Source of the DNA: JBBROS01 sp965260995
GTDB lineage: Bacteria > Pseudomonadota > Alphaproteobacteria > Acetobacterales > Acetobacteraceae
Direction: 5' to 3'
NCBI GenBank assembly: GCA_965260995.1
Contig: CBDHCD010000002.1
Coordinates: forward strand, 806,001 to 870,000
Length of the DNA: 64,000 bases
In this document: piece by piece, positions 8,798 to 17,869 of the stretch
How the letters are laid out: each line of letters opens with the position of its first letter
Numbering within the stretch: the first letter of the stretch is position 1
Made by a program: the position numbers and the translations under genes
The notes under the pieces: model-generated
What the model was told of the DNA's origin: nothing
Database searches by the model: none
What the model saw: the letters and a program-made list of their open reading frames with translations, nothing else

Positions 8798-9673
8798 TCA
8801 GGCTGTCGGTTGGGCGGGGTACCAATCGAGCAGTTCGGCGCCGTTCATGAACACGACGCCTTCCTGGCCGCCGCAGTAGTCATACACCTCCTCGAGGTAG
8901 CGGATGCGGTGCGGCTGGCCACTGATGTAGGGGTGGACGGCGATGGCCATGATCTTGGCCCGCTCCGCCCCTTCCTGATGCAGGCGGTCGAAGGTATCCT
9001 TGCAACGGGTCGCCCAATAGGCGCTCTCGTGGTGCTGCACGATCATGGTCGGAATGTCGTTCAGTTCCACCGTGTAGGGCAGCGTGACCAGCGGGCCGTG
9101 CGCGGTGCTGATCGTGGTCGGCTCGTCATCCCAGATCCAGTCGCCGATGTATTGCACGCCGGCTTCCCGCAGCAAGTCCGGCGTGTCCAGCATCTGCGTC
9201 AGCCCCGGCCCGAGCCAGCCGACCGGGCGGGTGCCGGTGAATTGCTCCAACCGGTCCATGGAGCGATGGATCATGCCGCGCGGGTCCTCGGTCTTGTGCA
9301 TCGGCAGCTGGTCCCAGCCGTGGCCCATGAACTCCCACCCTGAGTCCCTTGCCGCGGCGGCGACCCGTTCGTAATCGTCGCATACTCGGGCGTTGATGGA
9401 GAGCGTCGGGCGAATGCCGAGGCGTTCATAAAGTTTATGGAAGCGCCAGAAGCCGACGCGCATGCCGTATTCGTGCCAACTCCAGTTCGGCACGTCCGGC
9501 AGCATGGGCTGGCCGGTCGGAGCCGGGAGGATCTGCCGCGCCATCGGCCGACCGATGTCCCATACTTCGAGGTTGACGATGGTCCAGACGGCGACGCGCG
9601 CGCCATCGGGCAGGCGCAGCGGCGGGCGATCGACGATGGCGGAGAAGGGTGCGCGGTCGCGGGGCAGCATCAT
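8798..9673 (-). CDS. PuuE-like polysaccharide-deacetylase-fold hydrolase, copy A
   Basis: A 291-residue paralogue of copy B with matching blocks: WTIVNLEVWD, NWSWHEYGMRVGFWR, GHGWDQLP, GWLGPGLTQMLDTPDLL and VHPYISGQPHRIRYL. The start is placed at 9673 (or 9670), where homology with copy B begins; the frame stays open to 9793 but that stretch overlaps the preceding gene. Two tandem paralogues suggest a heteromeric enzyme or two successive hydrolytic steps. The choice between these cannot be made from sequence. Confidence 0.85.
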   Translation of the reverse strand: MMLPRDRAPFSAIVDRPPLRLPDGARVAVWTIVNLEVWDIGRPMARQILPAPTGQPMLPDVPNWSWHEYGMRVGFWRFHKLYERLGIRPTLSINARVCDDYERVAAAARDSGWEFMGHGWDQLPMHKTEDPRGMIHRSMDRLEQFTGTRPVGWLGPGLTQMLDTPDLLREAGVQYIGDWIWDDEPTTISTAHGPLVTLPYTVELNDIPTMIVQHHESAYWATRCKDTFDRLHQEGAERAKIMAIAVHPYISGQPHRIRYLEEVYDYCGGQEGVVFMNGAELLDWYPAQPTA

Positions 9674-10262
9674 GAAGGGGCTTTCGAGTAGAGTGCCGCT
9701 CAAGCCGCGGCGGGGCGGCTGGCGGGGGTGAGGCCGGCCGTGTGTATCACGGCGTCGGCGTCCATCACGAAGCCGAAGGCGGTGCCGATGCATAACAGCG
9801 CAGCTTGGTGCAAGGCTGGGCCGTCCATGGTGTCGACGCAGTCCTCGACCACGATAACGGCGTAGTCGCGCACGTTGGCGGACGCGACGGTTGCCAACAC
9901 GCAGGAGTTGGTGTTCACGCCCGTCACCAACAGCGTGTTGATACCATGGCTTCGCAGCAGCAGATCGAGGTCGGTGCCGAGGAAGCAGTCGTACCGCTTC
10001 TTGGCATCAACTATCCAGTCACGCCCGGCGTCGAACAGTTGCGGCATTGGGGTGCAGCCGGGGCCGCCAAGGATATTATGCCTGAGCACATCGCGGCGGG
10101 TGGCAGCCGGGTCTTCGGCCCGGGTGCGCCAGAACGGGTTGGCGGCGATCTCGGCTGGGTCACGGTAGCCGGTAATGCAATGAATAATAGGCAGGCCGAC
10201 GCCGCGGCACCAACCGAACAGCCGGTCATTGGCAGCGATGACACGGGAAGCACCCTCCGTGT

Positions 10263-11962
10263 TGCCTCATGACGGGATGTTACCAGGGCTTTTCGTGTCG
10301 TCGTCGGCCCATGCAGCGTTGTCAGCAGCCATGATGCTGGGCACCGTGGCTTTCCCAGTGGGCAGCGGACCGAGCAGGACCTCCCGCGCCATCGCCAGCC
10401 GCCGCACCTTCATGAACCGCTGCACCGTGCGCAGGTGGTCCGCCGTGAACTGGTCCGGGTGCAGCGTCCGCAACCGGTCCAGTGCAGCCACAGCCGTCAA
10501 TGCAGGCTGCGCCTCCAGCCATGTCAGCAACTGGTCACGCACCGCGTCCAGCATCGATGGCCGCACGATCGGCTTGACCCGGATGTAGCGGCGCCGGTGC
10601 GTGGGCCGTTGCTCCCCAGCCTCCCACGCCACCTTCAGGCTCGCCGTGAACAGCGCCAAATCGAGCGGCGCCGGTGCTTCCGCACGACCAGCCGCCATGC
10701 CGCGCTCGTCCACACGCTTGCCCAGCTCCACCTGCGAGGCGCGGATCCCAACCAGCAGCAAGACCGGGTCGGCATCCGCCAGCATGCCGCGCAGTCGCGA
10801 CTTGTCAGCCTCCGACACCGCCACGTGCATCAGCGCCCGCATCACCGGCGGCTCCGGCGCATGGTAGCGCTTGATGACCCGGGCACCCTCCCGGCGCTTC
10901 TCCCGCAGCTTGAACGAGGGCTGGAACAGGTTGCCGTGCAGGCGCGCCGACGCATACAGCCGGCCAAGGCTCTCCCCGGCCAGCACGCCCTCGAACCGCC
11001 CGTAGCCCACCAGCCGCCGGACAATCGCGCCGTTCTTCTGCTCCACCCAGGCCTGGTCGTTCTTGCGGTAGGCCCGCGACCGCGTCACCTCCAGCCCCGC
11101 CGCCCGGCACCAGCCCACCACCAGGTCGTTCATGAACAGGCTGTCGTTGTCGAAATCCACCCCGCGCAGCGGAAACGGAAACAGCTCGCGTGCCCGGCCA
11201 AGCGCATGCACCACCATCTCGGCCTCGCGCACCACGATCGGGATGCACTCCGTCCACCCAGTCGCCACGTCCGTCAGCACCATCGTCTGCACGAATGCCC
11301 CGGACACCGTCGTGCCGCCATGGGCCACGAAGTCCACCTCTACCCAGCCCGGGGCCGGGTTGCCCCAGTCATTGAACGTCCGGATCGGCACGCTGCGCCG
11401 CACCGCCGAGCCAAACCCCGCCGGGCGACGCCGTCCACTGCCCGCAACCAAATGCACTCCGGCGAGCAGGCGATCAATCGTCGCAGCGCTCACCTCCAGC
11501 AGTTTTGCCCGGGTTGCCCCGTCCAGCGTCACCCGGCCATGCCGTTCCAAGGCAGGCAGCAACACAGCGATCATCGGCTGCAACCGCTTGGAGCAAACCC
11601 GGTCAGCAACCTCCCAGAGCTGGATCAGCGCATCGCGCACCTCGGGACCATAGCGGCAACGTCGGGATCCGGCCCGGCCCGGCCCCTCTGCGAGCTGCTC
11701 ATCCGTCTCCCGGCCGCACCAGCCGGTCAGCAACCGGATCGCATGCTTACGATGGTAGCCCGTCACCGCCGCAAACTCATCCAAGATACGCGACCGCTCC
11801 AACCGTGTCGCGCCTCCGTATCGCGTGCTCACCGCTGCCAGAAGCTCAGTCCGTCCCGCCATGCTGATCCGCCGTGCCATCCTGTTGCGTCCCAAACCCG
11901 CGTCCACCGGTAGCAAACCACCTGAGGCAACGACGTGGGCCAGTAGCAATCAACGTGAGGCA
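10263..11962. mobile_element. Integrase-core insertion sequence in the isochorismatase gene
   Basis: The element carries one large transposase gene and has inverted TGCCTCA at both ends (10263-10269, and TGAGGCA at 11956-11962). A second TGAGGCAA copy lies 32 bases inside the right end (11924). It interrupts the isochorismatase-like gene and points in the same direction. The exact ends are uncertain by a few bases. Confidence 0.75.
10267..11880 (-). CDS. DDE integrase-core transposase
   Basis: A protein of 537 residues from the ATG at 11880 (the frame is open to 11949; a further ATG lies at 11862). It has an N-terminal helix-turn-helix region (GYHRKHAIRLL), an rve-type catalytic core with WVEVDFVAHGG (first Asp), GVDFDNDSLF (second Asp) and NDQAWVEQKNGAIVRRL (Glu), and a long C-terminal tail. 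This core resembles IS481/IS3-like integrases, but the overall length matches a larger unclassified group. It appears intact. Confidence 0.8.
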   Translation of the reverse strand: MARRISMAGRTELLAAVSTRYGGATRLERSRILDEFAAVTGYHRKHAIRLLTGWCGRETDEQLAEGPGRAGSRRCRYGPEVRDALIQLWEVADRVCSKRLQPMIAVLLPALERHGRVTLDGATRAKLLEVSAATIDRLLAGVHLVAGSGRRRPAGFGSAVRRSVPIRTFNDWGNPAPGWVEVDFVAHGGTTVSGAFVQTMVLTDVATGWTECIPIVVREAEMVVHALGRARELFPFPLRGVDFDNDSLFMNDLVVGWCRAAGLEVTRSRAYRKNDQAWVEQKNGAIVRRLVGYGRFEGVLAGESLGRLYASARLHGNLFQPSFKLREKRREGARVIKRYHAPEPPVMRALMHVAVSEADKSRLRGMLADADPVLLLVGIRASQVELGKRVDERGMAAGRAEAPAPLDLALFTASLKVAWEAGEQRPTHRRRYIRVKPIVRPSMLDAVRDQLLTWLEAQPALTAVAALDRLRTLHPDQFTADHLRTVQRFMKVRRLAMAREVLLGPLPTGKATVPSIMAADNAAWADDDTKSPGNIPS

Positions 11963-12329
11963 ATGCGCCCTCGGGCGACATCGGCATCGTCGCCACGTCA
12001 AGATCGAGGTGGCCGCGATGCAGGTCGATGGCGACGACCGCGGCCTTAGGGTGATCCACACCGAAGCTCATCAGCCGTCTCCGAACGACATCGTCGAGGG
12101 CACGATTGTCTGCACCCCGGCCGCTGTCAATCACCTGATCCCTCTCTCGATTGATGGGATAGCCGCCGGCGGCCAAACATCAGACGTTTAGCGTGACAAA
12201 GGAATTCGGCTCTGAAAAACTTGGAGTCGCCCGACATTCGTCTCCGGTGGGTTCCCGTGGTGGGTGGCTCCGTCGGCGAGCTATCGCCGCCCTGTTGCTG
12301 CATCAGCGCGGCTGGAAGGCGCGAATGCT

Positions 12330-12734
12330 CGATAATATGCACCTCCCAACCGCGCTGCGGACGCATCCGCTCCACCCCGAGATGGGCCGCCATCCACAGC
12401 CCCACCTCGGGGCTGGTCCAGCGCCCGCCATCGTCGGGCGGGATGCGTAGCCGCTTGGCAAGGGCGGCCACCAGGGCGGGCGTCAGCACGCTGGCCGCGC
12501 GTCCGTTGCCCCGCCGTCGGTCGCCCAACGCTTCGGGGCCGTAGGCGTTGTAGCGCGCCGCCAACTGCTCGACCCAGCGCAGCGCGAACGCCAGCTCGCC
12601 GGCCACGTCCAGCACCGCGTGGCCTGCGCCAGCAACCAGATCGCCTGGGTGTGCCGCGCCTCGGTGGCGTCCTGCGCCGCCCGGTGGCACGCCGCCAGTT
12701 CCTCAACCGACAGGTGTTCCACGATCTGCACCAT
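12330..12734 (-). pseudogene. IS630-type transposase N-terminal remnant
   Basis: The reading frame begins VEHLSVEELAACHRAA, then shifts by one base near 12625 and continues VLDVAGELAFALRWVEQL and GDRRRGNGRAASVLTP. This is the helix-turn-helix N-terminus of IS630-family transposases. The sequence stops matching after QRGWEV near 12330, so the catalytic domain is missing. The 12193-12330 segment beside it holds nothing I recognise. Confidence 0.65.
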
Positions 12735-12915
12735 GATCCCGTTCCCAAAACCAGGATCGCAGCTTACACCCCATCAGTTGCGCCGATCACCCGGAGTTCG
12801 TACGAGTCCTGAACCAAAGGTGGGCGTTCCTCTCCCGGCTGCCGTTAAGCTATGGACCAGCGACGCATGCCGATGGGGCAGTTGCCCGCCATCCGGTTCG
12901 GTGCAACACCGCTGC

Positions 12916-13623
12916 ATGAGCGCCAGCCGAAGCCTCGTCGTCCCAAACAGGGTCTGCACCCGCCGTCAGCGCCTGCAGCCGGCCGACCGCAAGCGCCAAA
13001 TCATCAAGGCCGCCGTGGCCTATTTCGCCGAGGTCGGCTTCGATGGCGGCACGCGGGAGCTGGCCCGGCGGCTTGGCGTGACCCAGCCGCTGATCTACCG
13101 CTACTTCCCGTCCAAGGACGACCTGATCCACGCCGTCTACCAAGAAGTCTATCTCACCCGTTGGGAGCCGGAATGGGAGCGGGCGCTGGCCGATGCGTCG
13201 CAGCCGATCCGCGATCGGCTAATCGAGTTCTACACCCGGTTCACCGCGGCGGTGTTCACGCCCGAATGGGTACGCATCTACCTGTTCGCCGGGCTGCGCG
13301 GGCTGGAGATCAACCAGTGGTGGATCTCCTTCGTCGAGCAGCACCTGCTGCACAAGATGGCGGTCGCGGTGCGCGAGTCCTACGGCCTGCCCGGCCCGGA
13401 CGCCTGCCCGGTCGGGTCTGAAGAGTTGGAGCTATACTGGCTGTTCCACGGCGGCATCTTCTACTACGGCCAGCGGCGCGAGGCGTATGGGCGGCCGTCG
13501 AATCTCGGGCTGTCGGCGTTCATCGCGGTCAGCGTCGAAACGCTGCTGAATGGCGTGCCCGTCACGCTCGGGCGGCTGCTGGCCCGGCAACCGATTGACA
13601 TTGAGCGCCTGGACGTTCGATGA
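12916..13623 (+). CDS. TetR-family transcriptional regulator
   Basis: A 235-residue regulator with an N-terminal TetR helix-turn-helix (TRELARRLGVTQPLIYRYF) about 45-65 residues from the chosen ATG at 12916, followed by a helical ligand-binding domain. The frame is open further upstream but that part resembles no TetR sequence. It lies 33 bases before the FAD monooxygenase gene and is likely co-transcribed with it. A local repressor role for the monooxygenase or the convergent operon is the natural inference; no operator palindrome was identified. Confidence 0.85.
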   Translation: MSASRSLVVPNRVCTRRQRLQPADRKRQIIKAAVAYFAEVGFDGGTRELARRLGVTQPLIYRYFPSKDDLIHAVYQEVYLTRWEPEWERALADASQPIRDRLIEFYTRFTAAVFTPEWVRIYLFAGLRGLEINQWWISFVEQHLLHKMAVAVRESYGLPGPDACPVGSEELELYWLFHGGIFYYGQRREAYGRPSNLGLSAFIAVSVETLLNGVPVTLGRLLARQPIDIERLDVR

Positions 13624-13656
13624 TCGCCTGATCAACAGATCGGGAAAGCCAGCTTT

Positions 13657-14871
13657 ATGGCACCTCGCCCTCCCCGGCGCGCGCTCGTCATCGGCGGCTC
13701 GGTCGGTGGGCTGTTCGCTGCCTTGCTGCTGCGCCAGGCGGGATGGGTGGTGGAGGTATTCGAGCGGGTGGCCGCGCCGCTGGCGGGACGCGGGGCTGGG
13801 ATCGTCACTCATCCGCAGCTCTGGCGCATCCTCGAACGGCTTGGGCTGGACCCGCACCACGGGTTCGGCATCCCGGTCGCCGAGCGGCTGACGCTGGCGC
13901 AGGACGGCAGCGTGGCCGGGCGGCGGGACTTCCCCCAGACCATGACCTCCTGGGACCGGCTGTTCCGGATGCTGCGTGCGGCCCTGCCCAGCGAGTGTTA
14001 CACAAAGGGTGCCGACCTCTGCCGCATTGAACAGCAGGCAGGGGCCGTACGGGCGTATTTCGCCAATGGGCGGGTGACAGAGGGCGAGGTGCTGGTGGGC
14101 GCGGACGGGTTCCGCTCCACCGTGCGCGACGTACTGCTGGGCGGCATTGCCCCGCAGTACGCCGGCTACGTCGCCTGGCGCGGCCTGGTGCCCGAGGCGG
14201 CGATGCCGCCCGCGAGCGCGATGCTGTTCGATACGTTCGGCTTCTGCCTGCCGCCGGGCGAGCAGATCCTCGGCTATCCCGTGGCAGGCGAGGACAACGA
14301 CCTGCGGCCCGGCCACCGCCGCTACAACATTGTCTGGTATCGCCCGGCGGACGAGGCCACCGCCTTGCCGGACCTGCTGACGGACGAGGCCGGGCACACC
14401 CACCACTTGTCGATCCCGCCGCCCTTGATCCGCCCGGCTGTGGTGGTGGCCATGCGTGCCGACGCCGCCCGCATTCTGGCGCCCGCCTTTGCGCAGGCCG
14501 TAGCCGCCATCCCGCAACCGTTTCTGCAACCGGTCTACGACCTGGAGTCGCCCCGCATGGCGGTGGGTCGCGTGGCGCTGTTGGGCGACAGCGCCTTCCT
14601 AGTGCGCCCGCATGTCGGCGCCGGCGTGACCAAGGCGGCGGAGGATGCGGCTTGCCTAGCCGAAGTGCTCGCCTCGGCGGCGGACGTGGCTGAGGCGCTG
14701 GCGCAATATGAGGCCGCACGCTTGGTGGCCGGGCAACGCATCATCCGCCGCGCCCGCCACCTCGGCGCTTATATGCAGGCCCGCATCGACACGGAGGAGC
14801 AGCGTGCGGCGGCAGTGCGGCACCATACGGCGGAGGCGGTGATGGCGGAAACGGCGCTGCTGGATTTCTAA
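13657..14871 (+). CDS. FAD-dependent aromatic/N-heterocycle monooxygenase
   Basis: A 404-residue group A flavin monooxygenase. It has the N-terminal dinucleotide motif VIGGSVGGLFAALLL, the DG motif region VLVGADGFRSTVRD, and VALLGDSAFLVRPHVGAGVTKA, where the GD motif binds FAD ribityl and pyrophosphate. The general build resembles 2,6-dihydroxypyridine 3-hydroxylase-like proteins, which would suit a N-heterocycle pathway, but this is family-level resemblance only. The 3' end overlaps the decayed deacetylase gene on the other strand by 4 bases. Confidence 0.85.
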   Translation: MAPRPPRRALVIGGSVGGLFAALLLRQAGWVVEVFERVAAPLAGRGAGIVTHPQLWRILERLGLDPHHGFGIPVAERLTLAQDGSVAGRRDFPQTMTSWDRLFRMLRAALPSECYTKGADLCRIEQQAGAVRAYFANGRVTEGEVLVGADGFRSTVRDVLLGGIAPQYAGYVAWRGLVPEAAMPPASAMLFDTFGFCLPPGEQILGYPVAGEDNDLRPGHRRYNIVWYRPADEATALPDLLTDEAGHTHHLSIPPPLIRPAVVVAMRADAARILAPAFAQAVAAIPQPFLQPVYDLESPRMAVGRVALLGDSAFLVRPHVGAGVTKAAEDAACLAEVLASAADVAEALAQYEAARLVAGQRIIRRARHLGAYMQARIDTEEQRAAAVRHHTAEAVMAETALLDF

Positions 14872-15761
14872 GCTGCAACTTGCCTGTTACACCAGTCCAG
14901 GATTTCCGCCCCGGTCCACATTGCCACCCCGTCGTGGCCGAAGATGTAGTCGTAGAGTTGTTCCAGGCACTTGATCCGGTGCGGCACGCCGGTCAGGTAG
15001 GGATGGATCGAGATGGCCATGACGCGTGGGATGTCGGCCCCCTCCTGCCATAGCCGGTCGAACTGGTCGCGTCCGCGGCGGAACAGCTCGACGGACGGCT
15101 GCCGCTGCGCGGCGGTGATCGCCACGTCGTTGATTCTCAGGGTGTAGGGCACGGAGACGAACCGGCCCGAGCGGGTGCGGATAGGCATAGGCTGGTCATC
15201 CAGCACTCATTCGGCACCATATTCGATGCCTTCCTCGACCAGCAAGTTGGCGGTGTCCAGGGTCTCTGTCAGGCCAGGGCTTTCCCAGCCGCGGGGTGGG
15301 GTGCCAGTGACGCGGCGGATGGTGTCCATCGTGGCGCGGATGGCCGCGCGCTGGTCCTCCACCTGGTGCATCGCATCGGGCCTTGGACGTGGCCGTGGCC
15401 CATGAACTCCTAACCCAGCGTCGCGCGCCGCCTCGCAAACGGCGGGATACAGCTCGCAACCGTCCAGTTGAGGGCGAAGGTTGCCTTCAGCCAACGCCGG
15501 GCGAGCACGTCGAAAAACGCCAGATGCCCATGCGCATGCCGTATTCATACCAGGCCCAGTTGGGCAGGTCCGGCAACAGCGGTTGGCCCATCGCCGGTGG
15601 TAGCGCCTTGCGCGGCATCGGCAGCTCGGGGCGTCAGTTCTCGACGTTGACGATGGTCCAGACGGCGACGCGCGCCCGCCCGGGCAGCGCGAGGCGGGGG
15701 TGCCGGTGGATAGGGCCGAAAAAGGCACGCGGTCACGGAAGCCTATCGGTTCGGCGGGCAT
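14868..15761 (-). pseudogene. Decayed third PuuE-like deacetylase-fold hydrolase
   Basis: Homology to the two intact copies (7919-9673) runs through this stretch but jumps between frames several times. The readable C-terminus (VLDDQPMPIRTRSGR, SIHPYLTGVPHRIKCL) is cut off from GWESPGLTETLDTANLL by an in-frame TGA at about 15207-15209, where the paralogue has Trp (DWVLDDQ). Upstream, the NWAWHEYGMRMG-like block is frameshifted. The gene is the last in the 18765-14868 minus-strand operon, 6 bases after the cyclase gene. Confidence 0.85.
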
Positions 15762-15767
15762 GGTGGG

Positions 15768-16727
15768 CTACTTGATCGCGAGCGGGTTGATGGGCGAGCC
15801 GGTGCCGCCGGTAATATTGAGCGGCGGGCCGGCAAACATGAACTCGTACACCTTGTCGGCGGCGCAATCATGGGCCAGGCCGGCCAAGTCGAACATCTCG
15901 CCCATCGTCAGGCCCATCGCGGGGATCACGACCCAGTGCCAGGGCTGCTTGGCCTGGTCGGTCTCGTTCGGGCGCACCTCCACTCCCCAGGTATCGGAGC
16001 AGATGGCGGCGATCTGCTTCTCTTGACACCAATAGCAGTTCTCGAACCGCACGCCGGGCGCGTCGCCGCCGGCGTAGCCACCCCAGGCACCCTCGGCCCG
16101 GCACCGCTCCATCTGGCCGGTGCGGATGATGACGAAGTCGGCGCGCCCGACCGAAATACCCTGGGCGGCGGCGGTCTCGTCCAGCTCGACGTTGCTGATG
16201 CCGTAGCCGTCGGGAAGCCAGTCAACACCCTTGTGGCGGGCAACGTCCAGCAGCACGCCACGGCCCACCATCCGGCCCAACGCGTGCTCGATGCCGAGGA
16301 CGTGGACGCCGCCGCCATCGACCCGGCGGGCATCGTGGCCGTTGTACATCGTGTCGTCGAGGAAGATGTGGCCGAGGCTGTCCCAATGGGTGGCGGCCTG
16401 GACCGGCATGTTGAGCGCGTCGTCGGAGTAGCGCAGCGTCTGCCCGCCCTGGTCGAACCGCCCGGCGGCGGAGTCGGTGCCGGTGGCCAGCATGGTGTGG
16501 ATCGGGTTCCAGCGCCCGCCGAACAGACCGTTTTGCGGCCCTTGGCCGTTGAGCGGCATGCCCATCGGGAACACCCGGCCTGTACGCACCAAGCGGGCGG
16601 CGGCCACGATGTCCTCTGGCCGGATGTGGTTCAACGTGCCGATCTGGTCGTCCTTGCCCCAGCGGCCCCAATTCTTGAGGGTCTCCGCCGCGGCGTAGAT
16701 CGCCGGCAAGCCTGCGCTGATGTCCAT
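15768..16727 (-). CDS. Cyclase-family (kynurenine formamidase-like) hydrolase
   Basis: A 319-residue metal-dependent hydrolase of the cyclase family, whose members include kynurenine formamidase and isatin hydrolase and which cleave amide bonds in open or cyclic substrates. The metal-binding block THWDSLGHIFLDDTMYNG is clear. Further conserved segments are GVLLDVAR and VIIRTGQ. It follows the LLM flavoenzyme gene by 23 bases. Confidence 0.88.
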   Translation of the reverse strand: MDISAGLPAIYAAAETLKNWGRWGKDDQIGTLNHIRPEDIVAAARLVRTGRVFPMGMPLNGQGPQNGLFGGRWNPIHTMLATGTDSAAGRFDQGGQTLRYSDDALNMPVQAATHWDSLGHIFLDDTMYNGHDARRVDGGGVHVLGIEHALGRMVGRGVLLDVARHKGVDWLPDGYGISNVELDETAAAQGISVGRADFVIIRTGQMERCRAEGAWGGYAGGDAPGVRFENCYWCQEKQIAAICSDTWGVEVRPNETDQAKQPWHWVVIPAMGLTMGEMFDLAGLAHDCAADKVYEFMFAGPPLNITGGTGSPINPLAIK

Positions 16728-16750
16728 TGCCTCTCCTTGACGTTGGGCGG

Positions 16751-17869
16751 CTACTCCGCCGCCTTGCAGGCCGTGCCGATGGCAGCGTTGACGCGGGGCA
16801 TGACCTGCTCGGCCATCAACACGGCGCTGCGCCGGGCCAGCGCCGGGTCGGCCCAGTCGTGCCCGGCGTAGAGCAGGGTGCCGAAGTCCCCCACCTCGTC
16901 GCGGAAGGCCAGCACCTTGTCGGCGACCTCGTCCGGCGTGCCGTGGATGATCAGGCGGTCGCAGACTGCGTCCAGGGTCACGCTGTCGTCGGGCTGGCTA
17001 CGGTCCTGCTTAAACAGCTCGGCGCGTCCGGCGCGCTTCATCTTGGTCAGTAACTGTCTGTAGTAGTAGCGGTATGGACTGTCCGGGTCGGTAGCGTAAC
17101 GTCTTGCGGTGGCGCGGTCGTCGGCGACGCAAATGCTCTTGGCGACGCGCCAGTTCGAGGGCTTGGCGAGGCGGGCGGCGCGTTCACAACCTTCGACGTA
17201 TTTCGGCCAGTGGCTGCGCACCCATTGCGGCATTAGAAAGTTGGCGCTGATCGGCTCCCAGCCGCGCGCCGCGGCCTCGGTCACGCCCTTGGAGAACGGG
17301 GCGACGACGGTGACGATGATGGGCGGGTGCGGCACCTGCAACGGACGGGGGATGATGCCCTGGCCGATGTCGGCGATCAGCGTCTTCTGCGTCGTGACCG
17401 ACCAGTACTTACCTTGGATGTCATAGGGCGGGTCGGTGGACCAGATCCGCAGCACATGGCCGATCGCTTCCACGAACATGGCGTTGCGGTCGGCGTCCAG
17501 GGTGCCGAATGCCTCCGCGTCGGAGGGCAGGCCACCGGGGCTGATGCCGAAGTTCAGGCGTCCGTCCAGCAGGTGGTCCAGCATCGCGATCTCGCCGGCG
17601 ACGCGCGCGGGGTGGGTGTTGGGCAGGTTGACCGTGCCGGTGCCCAAGCGGATCTGTTTCGTCTGCCCGGCCAGGCTGGCAAGGAACACGACGCAGGAGG
17701 TGATGTTCTCCGCCTGGTCAGTGGTGTGCTCGCCGACGTAGGCTTCGCTGAAGCCAAGCTCGTCGGCCAGGATGAAGGCCTCGCGGTCCTCGCGCAGGGA
17801 TTGGCGCCAGTCCTTGTTCAAGGGATGGATCGGCATGGTGAAGAAGCCGAGCTGCATGGCGTGCTTCAT
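16751..17869 (-). CDS. LLM-class flavin-dependent oxidoreductase
   Basis: A 372-residue luciferase-like TIM-barrel monooxygenase that uses reduced FMN supplied by a partner reductase. The start QLGFFTMPIHP, AYVGEHTTDQ and the GTGTVNLPNTHPARVAGEIAMLD block are typical of the LimB/alkanal-type group. The ATG overlaps the upstream dehydrogenase stop (ATGA). No flavin reductase is nearby. Ring-oxidising roles such as RutA-type pyrimidine cleavage exist in this family, but this protein is not specifically RutA-like. Confidence 0.88.
   Translation of the reverse strand: MKHAMQLGFFTMPIHPLNKDWRQSLREDREAFILADELGFSEAYVGEHTTDQAENITSCVVFLASLAGQTKQIRLGTGTVNLPNTHPARVAGEIAMLDHLLDGRLNFGISPGGLPSDAEAFGTLDADRNAMFVEAIGHVLRIWSTDPPYDIQGKYWSVTTQKTLIADIGQGIIPRPLQVPHPPIIVTVVAPFSKGVTEAAARGWEPISANFLMPQWVRSHWPKYVEGCERAARLAKPSNWRVAKSICVADDRATARRYATDPDSPYRYYYRQLLTKMKRAGRAELFKQDRSQPDDSVTLDAVCDRLIIHGTPDEVADKVLAFRDEVGDFGTLLYAGHDWADPALARRSAVLMAEQVMPRVNAAIGTACKAAE

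Larger units (their letters stand above)
9700..12134 (-). pseudogene. Isochorismatase-like hydrolase split by an insertion sequence
   Basis: The first gene of the system 1 operon is in two pieces. The 5' piece (about 12134 to 11965) contains AAVVAIDLHRGHL, with the family's catalytic Asp. The 3' piece (about 10259 to 9700) contains GRDWIVDAKKRY with the catalytic Lys and GVNTNSCVLATV with the catalytic Cys. Together they form a normal cysteine hydrolase of the isochorismatase/N-carbamoylsarcosine amidase superfamily. A transposable element of about 1.7 kb lies between them. The GTG at 12134 follows a good ribosome site (GAGAGG). The 8-base sequences flanking the break (GAGGGCGC and GAGGGTGC, minus strand) may be an aged target duplication. 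The protein should be inactive. Confidence 0.85.

Noticed and set aside
8798..9673. True polysaccharide or chitin deacetylase
   Set aside because: The metal-binding pattern of classical CE4 enzymes is replaced by the GHG-type PuuE pattern, and the operon contains nitrogen-metabolism hydrolases and a Liv importer.
10435..11913. A 492-codon plus-strand open frame opposite the transposase
   Set aside because: It is rich in Arg, His, Pro and Gln, without recognisable motifs, and is the antisense shadow of a clear DDE transposase.
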